Shown here one piece after another: positions 23,923 through 32,137 of a stretch of DNA of 46,267 bases. The translations under genes and the position numbers were made by a program. The stretch covers positions 1 to 46,267 of the forward strand of contig JAJDCU010000038.1 of assembly GCA_029260655.1 (NCBI GenBank), read 5' to 3'. Positions within the stretch are counted from its first letter, which is position 1, and each line of letters opens with the position of its first letter. The notes below the pieces were generated by a model. It was not told where the DNA came from. It did no database searches and saw only the letters and a program-made list of their open reading frames with translations. This DNA comes from Phycisphaeraceae bacterium. GTDB lineage: Bacteria; Planctomycetota; Phycisphaerae; Phycisphaerales; Phycisphaeraceae.

Positions 23923-25199
23923 GCACCAATGTCAACAACCAACAGCAGGCGATGGACCGGCTGGACCTGGCCAAGTCCTCGTACTATGCACGCCGTTACG
24001 ACGAATCGCTGGGGCACATCCGCCGTGCGCTGGAGCTAGACCCGGACAACCTCAACGCCCGCGTGCTCCAGGCCCGTGTCTACCTCAAGCAGAACCGGCC
24101 GAACCTGGCGATGTCGGCGCTGGACGTCCACGACCAGACGGCGCCGGACATGAGGCACACGCCCGAGGTGTCGATGTTGCGCGCCGAGGCCCTGGCCGGC
24201 AGCGGCTTTGACCGGATCGCACGGGGCCAACTCGAGCAACTGGCGTCGCAACTGCCCGACGACGTCCGGCCTTACCGCATGCTCTCGGGCCTGTACGTGA
24301 AACTCAACCGGTTCAACGACGCGATCAACTCGCTGCGAGATGTGGTCCGTCTGACGCCGTCAGATCAGGCGTCGTCCCGGCTTCTGGCCGAGCTGCTTGC
24401 CCAGCGAGATCCACAGGAGGGGTTGGATCTCTTGTTGGCTGGGCGCAGCGACACGAGGGAGCCGGGCGTGCTGCTGCGGGCCGCCAGGCAGTGCCGTGGA
24501 CTGGACCGTTTGCGTGACGCCGACGAGCTGTATGTGTCGCTATTGGATATCCGCCCCGACGACGCGGATGTCTGGCTCGAGGCCGGACAACTCGCCGACG
24601 AGATGGGCGAAGACGCCACGGCGATCGGGCGTCTGAAAACCGCGATCTCTCTAGGTGGCGACACGGACGCGGCGCTGGCGGCTTTGGCGCGTGTCCACAT
24701 ACACGCCGGCCGCTTCCAGGAGGCGGCGCTGTGCTGGCACAAGGCGGTCAGGCTCTCGCCACAGAACTCCGACGCCTGGGCCGGTCTGTTTATCAGCGCC
24801 CGGTCCTGCGGCCGGTCACGATTGGCCGAGCGTGCGCTCGAGGAGCTAGGCCGATACACCGGCAGCCGGCAGCGCAGGAAGATGCTCGCCGAGCACTGGC
24901 AGCACGCGGCCGCGGCGCTTGGGTTCGAGGCCGGGCTCGATGTCGAACCGGGCGACCACCCCGGGCAAACAACCCTTCAGACGATGCTCAAGGCCGCCAC
25001 ACACACACTCAACGCCACCGCCGACGACTACCCCCAGCGCGCCGATGTGCATTACCACCTGGCGGTCTGCCACCACCTGCTGGAAGACCCCACCGCCGCG
25101 ATCATCCAGACCGACGAAGCGCTGGCGATCAACCCCAACTACGCCGCCGCCAACCGCCTGGCCGATCAGATCCAGCAGCGCCTGCCCCACGCCGCGTGA
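23919..25199 (+). CDS. tetratricopeptide repeat protein
   Basis: The 426-residue cytosolic protein contains many TPR units: SYYARRYDESLGHIRRALEL with DPDN near residue 20-45, RMLSGLYVKLNRFNDAINSL, LARVHIHAGRFQEAALCW, and a last unit HYHLAVCHHLLEDPTAAIIQ with NPNYAAANRLAD. Each shows the usual small/large residue pattern (W/L-G-Y-A-F-A-P). TPR proteins are scaffolds for assembly of other proteins. It is translationally coupled to the helical-repeat gene before it. The binding partner cannot be told from the sequence. Confidence 0.8.
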   Translation: MSTNVNNQQQAMDRLDLAKSSYYARRYDESLGHIRRALELDPDNLNARVLQARVYLKQNRPNLAMSALDVHDQTAPDMRHTPEVSMLRAEALAGSGFDRIARGQLEQLASQLPDDVRPYRMLSGLYVKLNRFNDAINSLRDVVRLTPSDQASSRLLAELLAQRDPQEGLDLLLAGRSDTREPGVLLRAARQCRGLDRLRDADELYVSLLDIRPDDADVWLEAGQLADEMGEDATAIGRLKTAISLGGDTDAALAALARVHIHAGRFQEAALCWHKAVRLSPQNSDAWAGLFISARSCGRSRLAERALEELGRYTGSRQRRKMLAEHWQHAAAALGFEAGLDVEPGDHPGQTTLQTMLKAATHTLNATADDYPQRADVHYHLAVCHHLLEDPTAAIIQTDEALAINPNYAAANRLADQIQQRLPHAA

Positions 25200-25331
25200 T
25201 GCGGGCTGGGTTATATCCGCATTTCAGAAAAGCTCGCGCACCGCCGACGCCCACGCTCAACGAAAGTGGGCTTTGCCTTTGGGTGAACAATTGCGGGCAC
25301 AAGGATTCCTCAGGACCCGAATCACCGAGAC

Positions 25332-25694
25332 CTACACCTTTACCTGCGCGGGGTACTTCGAGGAGTCCCAGCGGAAGTCCACCTCCGGGTCCTTGTGAAA
25401 GCCCTTGGCGGCAAGCCGTATGCAGTCCCAGCAAAGGGGCGCCCCGGGGTTGAGCCCCGACGACGGCTTGGGGCCGGGGTGACGCCACATACGGGTCCCT
25501 GCGGGCTTGTCGCTTAGGCAAAGCGTGCCGGTGAAGGGTTCATCCCCAGGCCGGGCCTGGTCCAGCGCCTGCTTAAGACAATCCAGGCACAGCACCGACC
25601 CGCGGTGGCCCTCGATCATCGAAAGACACTGATCCCAGTCGGTCCCGCAGAAATCGCAGGAGATCACCACCTGCCCGTCTTCATCTCGCTGCAT
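25332..25694 (-). CDS. small cysteine-rich protein with ClpX-type zinc finger
   Basis: The 120-residue protein has four paired-cysteine clusters. Residues about 11-45 (ISCDFCGTDWDQC, GHRGSVLCLDCLKQAL) closely resemble the N-terminal C4 zinc-binding domain of ClpX (CSFCGK ... CDECI), which binds adaptors and substrates. A further LCLS / LCWDCI pair follows. No AAA+ ATPase part is present. It may be a free-standing substrate or adaptor recognition domain; this is inference. I chose the ATG at 25694, where the conserved part begins, over one 16 codons upstream. Confidence 0.55.
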   Translation of the reverse strand: MQRDEDGQVVISCDFCGTDWDQCLSMIEGHRGSVLCLDCLKQALDQARPGDEPFTGTLCLSDKPAGTRMWRHPGPKPSSGLNPGAPLCWDCIRLAAKGFHKDPEVDFRWDSSKYPAQVKV

Positions 25695-25796
25695 GTTGCC
25701 TGGTTCCTGAAGCCCGGTCCGTCGTAAATCCCCACGCCGCACTAAGACCCGGTGCTTTCAATTGGTTTGCATGATCGCTTTGAATCGGAGTCTAAC

Positions 25797-26738
25797 TCAT
25801 TCGCGCCGCAATAGCAGCCTGACCTTCAGCTTCAGTTCGCCTTCGAGCTCATCGAACCGCTCGCCGCTGGCGGTCCACTTCAGCAGGCTCGCCCTGACAG
25901 GTGAGTCCCAGTTGTCGGCCCCGGTGGAGCGGGTCAGTTCGACGTTCACGACCTCGCCTTTAGTGTTAAACGTCAAGGTCGCTTCGGGGTTCTTGGGGAT
26001 CGTGCTGATCCCGGCGATGACCGAAGGCCTGGGAACGACCGTCTTGATCTCAACCCCATCGCCGGTGAGCACTTTCCCGGGCTTGATATCCTTGATCCCC
26101 GGGATAATCGTGACAGGCGGGGCCTCGCGATCGGACTTGGGCGCCGCGGTCGGCTTGCCGGAGTCGGCGGGCGCACCGGGGTCGTCCGCCGGCCGATCTG
26201 ACGGCTGCGCTTGCTGCTTGGCGGCATCGGCGTCGCTGGCCTGGGCGTCCCTGAAGACCGAGCCCTTGGGCGCATACGGCATCTGGCCTACGACCTGTGG
26301 ATCGGGCAAAGAAACCGGTGACTGACTTAAGGACGCCGACGACAAAGATGCGCTGCCGCCTGACTCAGAGCCCGGGGACGAGGGCAAGGCGTCGGGGTCG
26401 GCGCTGGGCGTCGGCGGGGTCGGGTCCATCTCGATCGGCGCATCGGGCGCGGGGTCTTCAAGTTTCTGCAAGGCCGGCTGCTCGACGATCGAATGCTCGG
26501 CCAACAGCTCGTGGAAGTCGTCGTACGAGATCCATGCGACGTTCGAGACCGAGGCGTGTGCCCGGCCGGCGTCCAGTTCCTGGGGCTCCGGTAGTGGACG
26601 GTCCTGCTTCGGCGGCGTCGCGTCGGTTCTTTGCGTGCCCGCTAAACCAACGCCCCAGACCGGGACCAGCGCCGCGTGCAGCAGTACCGCGACCACCGTC
26701 CCCACCGCCAACGGCAAGCCCGATTCTCGTTCGATCAC
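25797..26738 (-). CDS. TonB-like energy-transducing protein
   Basis: The 313-residue protein has a short cytoplasmic N-terminus, one membrane helix (about 9-28, LAVGTVVAVLLHAALVPVWG), a long low-complexity periplasmic spacer rich in Pro, Ser, Ala and Asp, and a C-terminal globular domain of about 75 residues (ATLTFNTKGEVVNVELTRST, then LKWTASGERFDEL) resembling the TonB C-terminal fold. TonB carries proton-motive energy from ExbB/ExbD to outer-membrane receptors. The GTG at 26738 has GGAG 8 nt upstream; an earlier GTG at 26771 lacks one. It follows exbD in the same direction, which supports the call. A TolA-like role is possible. Confidence 0.7.
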   Translation of the reverse strand: MIERESGLPLAVGTVVAVLLHAALVPVWGVGLAGTQRTDATPPKQDRPLPEPQELDAGRAHASVSNVAWISYDDFHELLAEHSIVEQPALQKLEDPAPDAPIEMDPTPPTPSADPDALPSSPGSESGGSASLSSASLSQSPVSLPDPQVVGQMPYAPKGSVFRDAQASDADAAKQQAQPSDRPADDPGAPADSGKPTAAPKSDREAPPVTIIPGIKDIKPGKVLTGDGVEIKTVVPRPSVIAGISTIPKNPEATLTFNTKGEVVNVELTRSTGADNWDSPVRASLLKWTASGERFDELEGELKLKVRLLLRRE

Positions 26739-26806
26739 GGCACAGACTCCGATACTTACACCGCACAACACCTCGCCGCGTGGCCGCGGCGGCTAAACAG
26801 AGGGAC

Positions 26807-27247
26807 CTATTGCGGCGATTTCTCACCGACGAAGTTCAGGTCCTCGATCCCCGCGTCACGCACACGCTCGATTAATCTAAGGAGCAGCGGGCCACGGTCG
26901 ACCGATGCCTGGGCGCTGTCCTGTTCGTCGAAATCCTCCATCGCCAGGAACAGCTTGGGCCGGTCCTCGCTCTGCCCGATCTGGGCCAGCCGCTCGTCCA
27001 GCGTCTGGTCTGTGACCGGCAGACGGTTGAGGTACAACGCGCCCTGCTGGTCGATCGTGATCGCAACGATCGCGGCGGGCTTGGCCGCCTCACCGGTGGT
27101 CAGCGGCTGGAGCTGAACCGGGAGCACCTCGGCGCGCACCATCGTGATCAGGCTGTAGATAAAGAACGTCAGCAGCAGGAAAATCACGTCGATCAGGGGC
27201 ATCATCTCGACGCGGGGGGACAGGTCGTGTCGGCGGATAGCTCGCAT
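26807..27247 (-). CDS. exbD: ExbD/TolR family biopolymer transport protein
   Basis: The 146-residue protein has a short basic N-terminus, one membrane helix EMMPLIDVIFLLLTFFIYSL carrying the essential Asp at its N-terminal end, and a periplasmic domain (VAITIDQQGALYLNRLPVT). ExbD works with the ExbB proton channel to drive TonB, or as TolR to drive TolA. It precedes the TonB-like gene by 68 bp. No exbB or tolQ is in the window, so the channel must be encoded elsewhere. TAGGAT lies 6 nt before the start codon. Confidence 0.88.
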   Translation of the reverse strand: MRAIRRHDLSPRVEMMPLIDVIFLLLTFFIYSLITMVRAEVLPVQLQPLTTGEAAKPAAIVAITIDQQGALYLNRLPVTDQTLDERLAQIGQSEDRPKLFLAMEDFDEQDSAQASVDRGPLLLRLIERVRDAGIEDLNFVGEKSPQ

Positions 27248-27253
27248 GTGTAT

Positions 27254-27259
27254 ATCCTA
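27254..27259 (-). promoter_or_regulatory. -10-like TAGGAT 6 nt before exbD start
   Basis: On the - strand TAGGAT (27259-27254) ends 6 nt before the ATG at 27247. No ribosome binding site lies in the gap. A weak -35 candidate, TCGACC, is about 17 bp upstream. Confidence 0.45.
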
Positions 27260-27381
27260 CCGACGAACCGGTCAGGGTCGAGCCGGCTTGACGCGGGGGG
27301 AGCTAAATGAATACTAGTGCCTGAATTGGATCGGACTTGCGGAAGTCATATCACCTTATCCACCCAGGCAAGGAGGGTCAC

Positions 27382-27759
27382 ATGTCTGACGAGCATCAGG
27401 GCACCGCCGGCTCCGAAAACACACCTGTCGGCGAGAAGCCGTCAAAAGAAGCCCGCACGATGGCGATGCTGGCGCACCTGCTGGGCATCTTCACCTGGTT
27501 CATCGGGCCTCTGCTCATCTGGCTGCTCAAGAAAGACGAAGACGCCTTCATCGACGACCAGGGCAAGGAGGCGCTGAACTTCCAGATCACGGTCGGGATT
27601 ATTTATGTCATCTGTGTCGCGACCTCCTGCTTCGTGATCCCGGTCTTCATCATGATGGGTGTGGGTGTCGTGGCGCTTGTGTTAGCTATTTTGGCTGCTG
27701 TGAAAGCGAACGATGGCGAAGCTTACCGTTACCCGTTTGCACTTCGGTTGATCAAGTAG
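27382..27759 (+). CDS. DUF4870 (Tic20-like) small membrane protein
   Basis: The 125-residue protein matches the DUF4870 pattern: ARTMAMLAHLLGIFTWFIGP, LLIWLLKKDEDAFIDDQGKE, ALNFQITVGIIY, then two more hydrophobic stretches and the C-terminal block A-x-x-G-x-x-YRYPFALRLIK. That makes three to four membrane segments. The role of the family is unknown. The start at 27382 is fixed by AGGAGG (27371-27376). It stands alone, between divergent exbD and convergent aroB, with its stop 1 bp from the aroB stop. Confidence 0.85.
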   Translation: MSDEHQGTAGSENTPVGEKPSKEARTMAMLAHLLGIFTWFIGPLLIWLLKKDEDAFIDDQGKEALNFQITVGIIYVICVATSCFVIPVFIMMGVGVVALVLAILAAVKANDGEAYRYPFALRLIK

Positions 27760-27760
27760 G

Positions 27761-28849
27761 TCAGCCCCGTATCGAGTCCCACGACTTGGCGACCACGTCA
27801 TCGGGTGTGTCATCGACGATTGAGACCGCGCCGAGTTTATCCGGTAGGATCAGCCGGACCCGGCCTGCTTTGACCTTCTTGTCGCTGCGCATGATGTCCA
27901 TCAGCTTGTCCGTTTCCGGCAGGCCGTCCGTGGTGGTCGGCAGGCCGATCTTGTTCAATAGCGCAACTAACTGATCGACCAGTCCGCCTTCGCACCGGCC
28001 AAGTTCAACCCCCAGCCGCGCGGCGGCGACCATGCCCAGGGACACCGCCTCGCCGTGGAGGTACCGGCCGTACTCGGTGCCGGCCTCGATCGCGTGGGCG
28101 AAGGTGTGCCCGAAGTTCAGGTGCGCACGCACACCGGCTTCTTTTTCATCTTCCATCACGACGGCGGCCTTGATCCGAACGTTACGCTGAACCAACTCAA
28201 CGAGTGTGCCCGGGTCCAGGTCGAGGATGGGCTGGATGTTCGCGTCGATCCAATCGAAAAGCTCGGGGTCACGGATCACGCCGTGCTTGACACACTCGGC
28301 CAGGCCACAGACAAAATCGCGCCTCGAGAGTGTTTTGAGCGTGTCGGTATCGATCACGACCAGCACGGGCTGATGGAACGCGCCGATCAGGTTCTTGCCC
28401 TGAGGCATGTTGACCCCGACCTTGCCGCCGACCGAGGCGTCGACCATCGCCAGCAGCGTGGTCGGGCACTGCACGAACGGGACGCCGCGGAGGTAGCTGG
28501 CGGCGACGAACCCGCCGGTATCGCCGACGATCCCCCCGCCCAGCGCGACGACCGGGCTCCTGCGTTCGAGGCGCTCGTCCAGCAGCTTGTGGTACAGGGC
28601 TTCAACGGTGCTGAGGTTCTTGTGGTCCTCGCCGCTGGTCATCGTGGTGACAAGCGGGTCGTAGCCGGCGGATTGAAGGGACGCCTCGGCGGCCGGGCCG
28701 TGGGTGCCGGCGATCTTGTCGTCGACAATCAGCGCGGCGCGCTGGTGCGGCGCGGTGGCGCGGACCCTCTGGCCAAGCTCGGACAACAGCCCCGGGCCGA
28801 TGTGGACCGTGTAGCGGTGGTGTGGGAGCACGAGATCGACGGTCGCCAT
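27761..28849 (-). CDS. aroB: 3-dehydroquinate synthase
   Basis: AroB converts DAHP to 3-dehydroquinate, the second step of the shikimate pathway, using NAD+ and a divalent metal. The 362-residue product has SGEDHKNLSTVEALY, the glycine-rich VALGGGIVGDTGGFVAASYL, CPTTLLAMVDASVGGKVGVN, and the metal ligands in LAECVKHGVIRD (E), NFGHTFAHAIE (H) and HGEAVSLGM (H). The ATG at 28849 matches the usual family start (MATVDLVLPHHRYTVHIGPG); an upstream frame of 55 codons has no family similarity. It lies 19 bp after the upstream membrane-protein gene and probably shares its promoter. Confidence 0.95.
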   Translation of the reverse strand: MATVDLVLPHHRYTVHIGPGLLSELGQRVRATAPHQRAALIVDDKIAGTHGPAAEASLQSAGYDPLVTTMTSGEDHKNLSTVEALYHKLLDERLERRSPVVALGGGIVGDTGGFVAASYLRGVPFVQCPTTLLAMVDASVGGKVGVNMPQGKNLIGAFHQPVLVVIDTDTLKTLSRRDFVCGLAECVKHGVIRDPELFDWIDANIQPILDLDPGTLVELVQRNVRIKAAVVMEDEKEAGVRAHLNFGHTFAHAIEAGTEYGRYLHGEAVSLGMVAAARLGVELGRCEGGLVDQLVALLNKIGLPTTTDGLPETDKLMDIMRSDKKVKAGRVRLILPDKLGAVSIVDDTPDDVVAKSWDSIRG

Positions 28850-28868
28850 AGTCGTTTCGCCTGTGGGC

Positions 28869-29600
28869 TTAGGGGTCACGGTGTTGCTCCGCCAACTGGC
28901 GTAGCGCCTCGGCCGGGTCTTGCGACAGCATAGCGTCATCGCCGGGTCCTGACCCGTGCCGGGCCGGTGGCACAGCGCCGGGCGACGGCCGGGCGATACG
29001 TCGCACGAACACATACACCACCGCCAGAGCCAGGATCACACCCATCATCGGGAGAAGCCAGATCGCCTGCCCTGCCGGATCGGCGGCGGCCACCGAAGGC
29101 GACCGGGCCACGAACGTCAGGTAGCGGGCCGGATTTCCCGCTTGATCCCGGTCGGCCCAGACCTTGTAGAACCGGCCGACCACCCGGACATGTGAGCCGG
29201 TGAGCGGCGCTGCCAACCGGTCCTGCGGGTCCACAAAGTAGACCACCGCGACCTCTTGCGGGTCGTCGCGCACCACCAGCACCCACTCGGTCAGGGCGTC
29301 GCCCCACTCACCAGAGCGGACCAGCCCGTAACGCCGAGAGCGCCCGGCGAACCGGCCTTCGATCAGAAATAATCCGCCACGCCCAGTAACCGGGTCCGCC
29401 AGCAGCGCGTCGTAGTCCGGCACACGGGCGCCGGCTTCGTCCTCGGACTCCCATGTCAACGCGCTATCCAACAACGGGTACAGCGCCGCCTCGTCCAGCC
29501 GGGCGCTGTCGTCCACAGCCGTATCCAGCTGCGCCCGCTGCGCGTCGGTCAGCGGCGGCACGCCCATCAACGCGATCAGGATCACGATCCATCCGATCAT
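28869..29600 (-). CDS. membrane protein with exported OB-like domain, unknown
   Basis: I do not recognise a family. The 243-residue protein has an N-terminal signal or anchor (MIGWIVILIALMGVPPLTDA), a periplasmic-side domain of about 140 residues, a membrane helix near residues 180-200 (AIWLLPMMGVILALAVVYVF) and a short cytoplasmic Pro/Arg-rich tail ending in a small helix. The stretch GSHVRVVGRFYKVW resembles the strand pattern of an OB-fold. It is upstream of aroB, probably in one transcript, with a TAGAAT box (29613-29608) 7 nt before the ATG. The pairing with aroB does not by itself suggest a role. Confidence 0.6.
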   Translation of the reverse strand: MIGWIVILIALMGVPPLTDAQRAQLDTAVDDSARLDEAALYPLLDSALTWESEDEAGARVPDYDALLADPVTGRGGLFLIEGRFAGRSRRYGLVRSGEWGDALTEWVLVVRDDPQEVAVVYFVDPQDRLAAPLTGSHVRVVGRFYKVWADRDQAGNPARYLTFVARSPSVAAADPAGQAIWLLPMMGVILALAVVYVFVRRIARPSPGAVPPARHGSGPGDDAMLSQDPAEALRQLAEQHRDP

Positions 29601-29607
29601 ACGCGCT

Positions 29608-29613
29608 ATTCTA
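29608..29613 (-). promoter_or_regulatory. -10-like TAGAAT 7 nt before start of 28869-29600 gene
   Basis: On the - strand TAGAAT (29613-29608) ends 7 nt before the ATG at 29600. It would serve the membrane-protein gene and aroB behind it. No strong -35 is seen. Confidence 0.45.
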
Positions 29614-29715
29614 GACTTAACATCCCTAATTCGCCTCGACGACCGGTGTCCGCAATTCCGCTATCATCCACGCTAACAGCGGGATCCGGCCGCCCCCGGA
29701 TAAGAACCACACGAT

Positions 29716-31314
29716 ATGACCAGCGCGACCGAATCTAAACAAGCCGTCCAGCCCTTGGAACTCCCCGCGGGGGTGGCCGGGCAGGTCGTCCCGATCATCG
29801 ACTTCGGGTCGCAGTACGTGCAACTGATCGCCCGGCGGATCCGTGAGGCCGGGGTCTACAGCGTGCTGGTCGGCCCGGGGGTCAAGCTCGAACAACTCAA
29901 GGCCTTAAGCCCACGGGGGATCATCCTCTCCGGCGGGCCAAGCAGTGTCTACGACGACAACGCCCCGACCTGCGACCCCAGGCTCTTCGAGCTGGGCGTG
30001 CCGGTGCTGGGGATCTGCTACGGGATGCAGGTCGGCTGCACGCTCCTGGGCGCCAAGGTCAAAAACGCCCAGGCCCGTGAGTACGGCGGGGTCCGGCTTA
30101 ACATCACCGATACATGCGACCTGCTCAACGGCGTGCCGGCGAACACCACCGCCTGGATGAGCCACGGCGACCAGGTCCAGCAACTGCCCGATGACTTTCT
30201 CTCACTCGCGGCGACCGGGACCTGCCCCTACGCCGCGGTACGGCATAAGACCAAGCCGTTCTTCGGCGTGCAGTTCCACCCGGAGGTCACCCACACGCCC
30301 CACGGCGCGGACATCCTGGGCAACTTCCTGTTCAACATCTGCCGCTGCGACGGGTCCTGGCGGATGGCCAACTACCTGGACAGCGAGATCGCGCGGATAC
30401 GTCAGACTGTCGGGGACAAGCGCGTGATCTGCGGGCTCTCCGGCGGGGTCGATTCCTCCGTCGTCGCCGCGATGCTCAACCGGGCGGTCGGCAAGCAACT
30501 GACCTGCATCTTCGTCGACAACGGCCTGCTGCGCAAGGGCGAACGCGACTTCGTCGAGAAGACCTTCAAGGGCCACTTCGGCCTGGACCTGCGCGTCGTC
30601 GATGCCGCCGACGAATTCCTAAGCGACCTCAAGGGCGTCACCGACCCGCAGGAAAAGCGCACACGGATCGGCCACCGGTTTATCGACGTCTTCAAGCAGG
30701 CCTCGGCGAACATCGACGGCGCCAACTTCCTGGCCCAGGGCACGCTGTACCCGGACGTGATCGAGTCCGGCCACGGGTACGCCGGTGAGGCCGCGAACAT
30801 CAAATTGCACCACAACGTCGGCGGGCTGCCGGCGGAGCTTGGTTTTGATCTGATCGAGCCGCTGCGCAACCTGTTCAAGGACGAGGCCCGCAAGCTCGGG
30901 GAGGTGCTGGGCCTGCCTAAGCAGATGGTCTGGCGTCACCCGTTCCCCGGGCCGGGCCTGGCGGTCCGCGTGCTAGGCGAGGTCACGCCCGAGCAGCTTG
31001 ACCTGGTGCGCGACGCCGATGAGATCCTGCTCGAAGAGATCGTCGCCAACAACCTCTACCGCCAGACGGCCCAGGTCTTCGCGGTGTTGCTGCCGGTCAA
31101 GGCGGTCGGTGTGATGGGCGACGGGCGGACCCACGAACAAGTCATCGCGATCCGGGCCGTCGAGAGCCGGGACTTCATGACCGCCGACTGGGCGCGTATC
31201 CCTTACGACGTGCTGGCGACGATCAGCAACCGCATCATCAACGAGGTCCGCGGGGTCAACCGGGTGGTGTATGACATAAGCAGCAAGCCGCCGGCGACGA
31301 TCGAGTGGGAGTAG
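29716..31314 (+). CDS. guaA: GMP synthase (glutamine-hydrolysing)
   Basis: GuaA aminates XMP to GMP with glutamine and ATP. The 532-residue protein has the class I amidotransferase domain (GICYGMQ with catalytic Cys at 101; FHPEVTHT with the catalytic His and Glu), the PP-loop ATP pyrophosphatase domain ([11 protein letters not shown] at about 241-251), and the C-terminal dimerisation domain ([15 protein letters not shown], and [15 protein letters not shown] at the end). All are intact and the length is typical. It stands alone with a divergent gene upstream. The N-terminal 25 residues before VPIIDFGSQ are slightly long. Confidence 0.97.
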   Translation: MTSATESKQAVQPLELPAGVAGQVVPIIDFGSQYVQLIARRIREAGVYSVLVGPGVKLEQLKALSPRGIILSGGPSSVYDDNAPTCDPRLFELGVPVLGICYGMQVGCTLLGAKVKNAQAREYGGVRLNITDTCDLLNGVPANTTAWMSHGDQVQQLPDDFLSLAATGTCPYAAVRHKTKPFFGVQFHPEVTHTPHGADILGNFLFNICRCDGSWRMANYLDSEIARIRQTVGDKRVICGLSGGVDSSVVAAMLNRAVGKQLTCIFVDNGLLRKGERDFVEKTFKGHFGLDLRVVDAADEFLSDLKGVTDPQEKRTRIGHRFIDVFKQASANIDGANFLAQGTLYPDVIESGHGYAGEAANIKLHHNVGGLPAELGFDLIEPLRNLFKDEARKLGEVLGLPKQMVWRHPFPGPGLAVRVLGEVTPEQLDLVRDADEILLEEIVANNLYRQTAQVFAVLLPVKAVGVMGDGRTHEQVIAIRAVESRDFMTADWARIPYDVLATISNRIINEVRGVNRVVYDISSKPPATIEWE

Positions 31315-31360
31315 AACCGCGTGATGAGACACTAGAGCATGTCCCCGGTTCCATGCGGGG

Positions 31361-31879
31361 CTAGTCCTGTTCTTTGTCTTGTTCTTTGTCTTGTTCTTTG
31401 TCTTGCTCTTTGTCTTGCTCTAGGTCTTGGTCTTTGTCTTGATCTTGGTATAGGTCTTCATCCACGAACTGCTCGACATCGATCTCCTCGTTGAACTGCA
31501 CGCCGACGTGGTGGGCCATCCCGACCAGTTGTTCGCAGTGGCGCACAACCCCTTCGATACAGACCGCCGACCCGGCCTTGGTCTTGAGGATGATCCGGCA
31601 TGCGGTGTCGGTGTGGAGGTAGCAGCCGTGGATAAAGCCGATGCCACCGGAACTGAGGTTGCGTGACCGGACGACAAACTTGCCCCACTGGGTGTCTTGT
31701 GATTGGATCGCGACCGCGATCTGGGACAGCTTCCTGTGCGAATACCGCTCGTAATCACGCTGGCGGTACACCGACTCGTCCTGTTTGTCGAGGATGCGAG
31801 ATAGCTGATCCCACTGCTGTTTGCTCAGACGAAGCGTATCTAAGACTTCTTGAGTTTTGGCTTGAGGAGGGATGATGAT
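31361..31879 (-). CDS. PilZ domain protein with DKEQ-repeat tail; start uncertain
   Basis: PilZ domains bind cyclic di-GMP. Here RYSHR gives the RxxxR motif and NLSSGGIGF the second motif, followed by typical strands. The C-terminal 29 residues are a Gln/Asp/Lys/Glu repeat, (DKEQ)n, encoded by 12-bp tandem repeats. The first usual start is the GTG at 31771, just before the PilZ domain. However, the frame stays open upstream to a stop at 31919-31921, and reads a plausible helix (EVLDTLRLSKQQWDQLSRIL) without any ATG, GTG or TTG. ATC at 31879 lies 7 nt after TATAAG with TTGGAG 16 bp upstream, so I give it as a candidate start (172 residues); the conservative CDS is 31361-31771. Confidence 0.65.
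   Translation of the reverse strand: MIIPPQAKTQEVLDTLRLSKQQWDQLSRILDKQDESVYRQRDYERYSHRKLSQIAVAIQSQDTQWGKFVVRSRNLSSGGIGFIHGCYLHTDTACRIILKTKAGSAVCIEGVVRHCEQLVGMAHHVGVQFNEEIDVEQFVDEDLYQDQDKDQDLEQDKEQDKEQDKEQDKEQD
31363..31448. repeat. 12-bp tandem repeat coding (DKEQ)n
   Basis: Near-identical copies of tgttctttgtct (+ strand) run from the gene's stop codon inward, becoming degenerate toward 31448 (tgctctaggtct, tggtctttgtct, tgatcttgg). On the coding strand each unit is Asp-Lys-Glu-Gln or a variant. Units are most alike at the 3' end of the gene, suggesting recent expansion by slippage. Confidence 0.85.
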
Positions 31880-32137
31880 GGCCTTTCTTATAGCGAACTC
31901 TGGCCCAACTCCAACTCTTTATGTCGGCATAAACCAGACCGAAAAACAACCGACCCCGACAGACGAGGGCGAACAAACCATGGGCCGATAATACTCCGGT
32001 CCCGCGGCGAGGCAGACCTTCCGATCAACTACAACCACATACCGAATGGATCACCCCCGTCCCACGCAAGGGCGCGATCTCTAGCATGCGCCGAACACGG
32101 GCGGATATGCTCGCGGGGCGTAATACATACAGGAGAA
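31880..32137. other. 258-bp intergenic region between PilZ gene and pyrF
   Basis: No gene is seen. The side next to the PilZ gene holds its probable promoter on the - strand (TTGGAG-16-TATAAG, TATAAG at 31892-31887). The rest has no repeat, hairpin with a T-tract, or recognisable site. Confidence 0.4.

Noticed and set aside
28850-29014. N-terminal extension of aroB
   Set aside because: It overlaps the upstream gene's end, has no family similarity, and the ATG at 28849 matches the usual AroB start.
31340-31360. Terminator after guaA
   Set aside because: A CCCCG/CGGGG hairpin of 5 bp is present but no T-tract follows, so it is not called.
31363-31448. Possible CRISPR-like repeats
   Set aside because: Units are only 12 bp, contiguous without spacers, and in frame with a protein tail.
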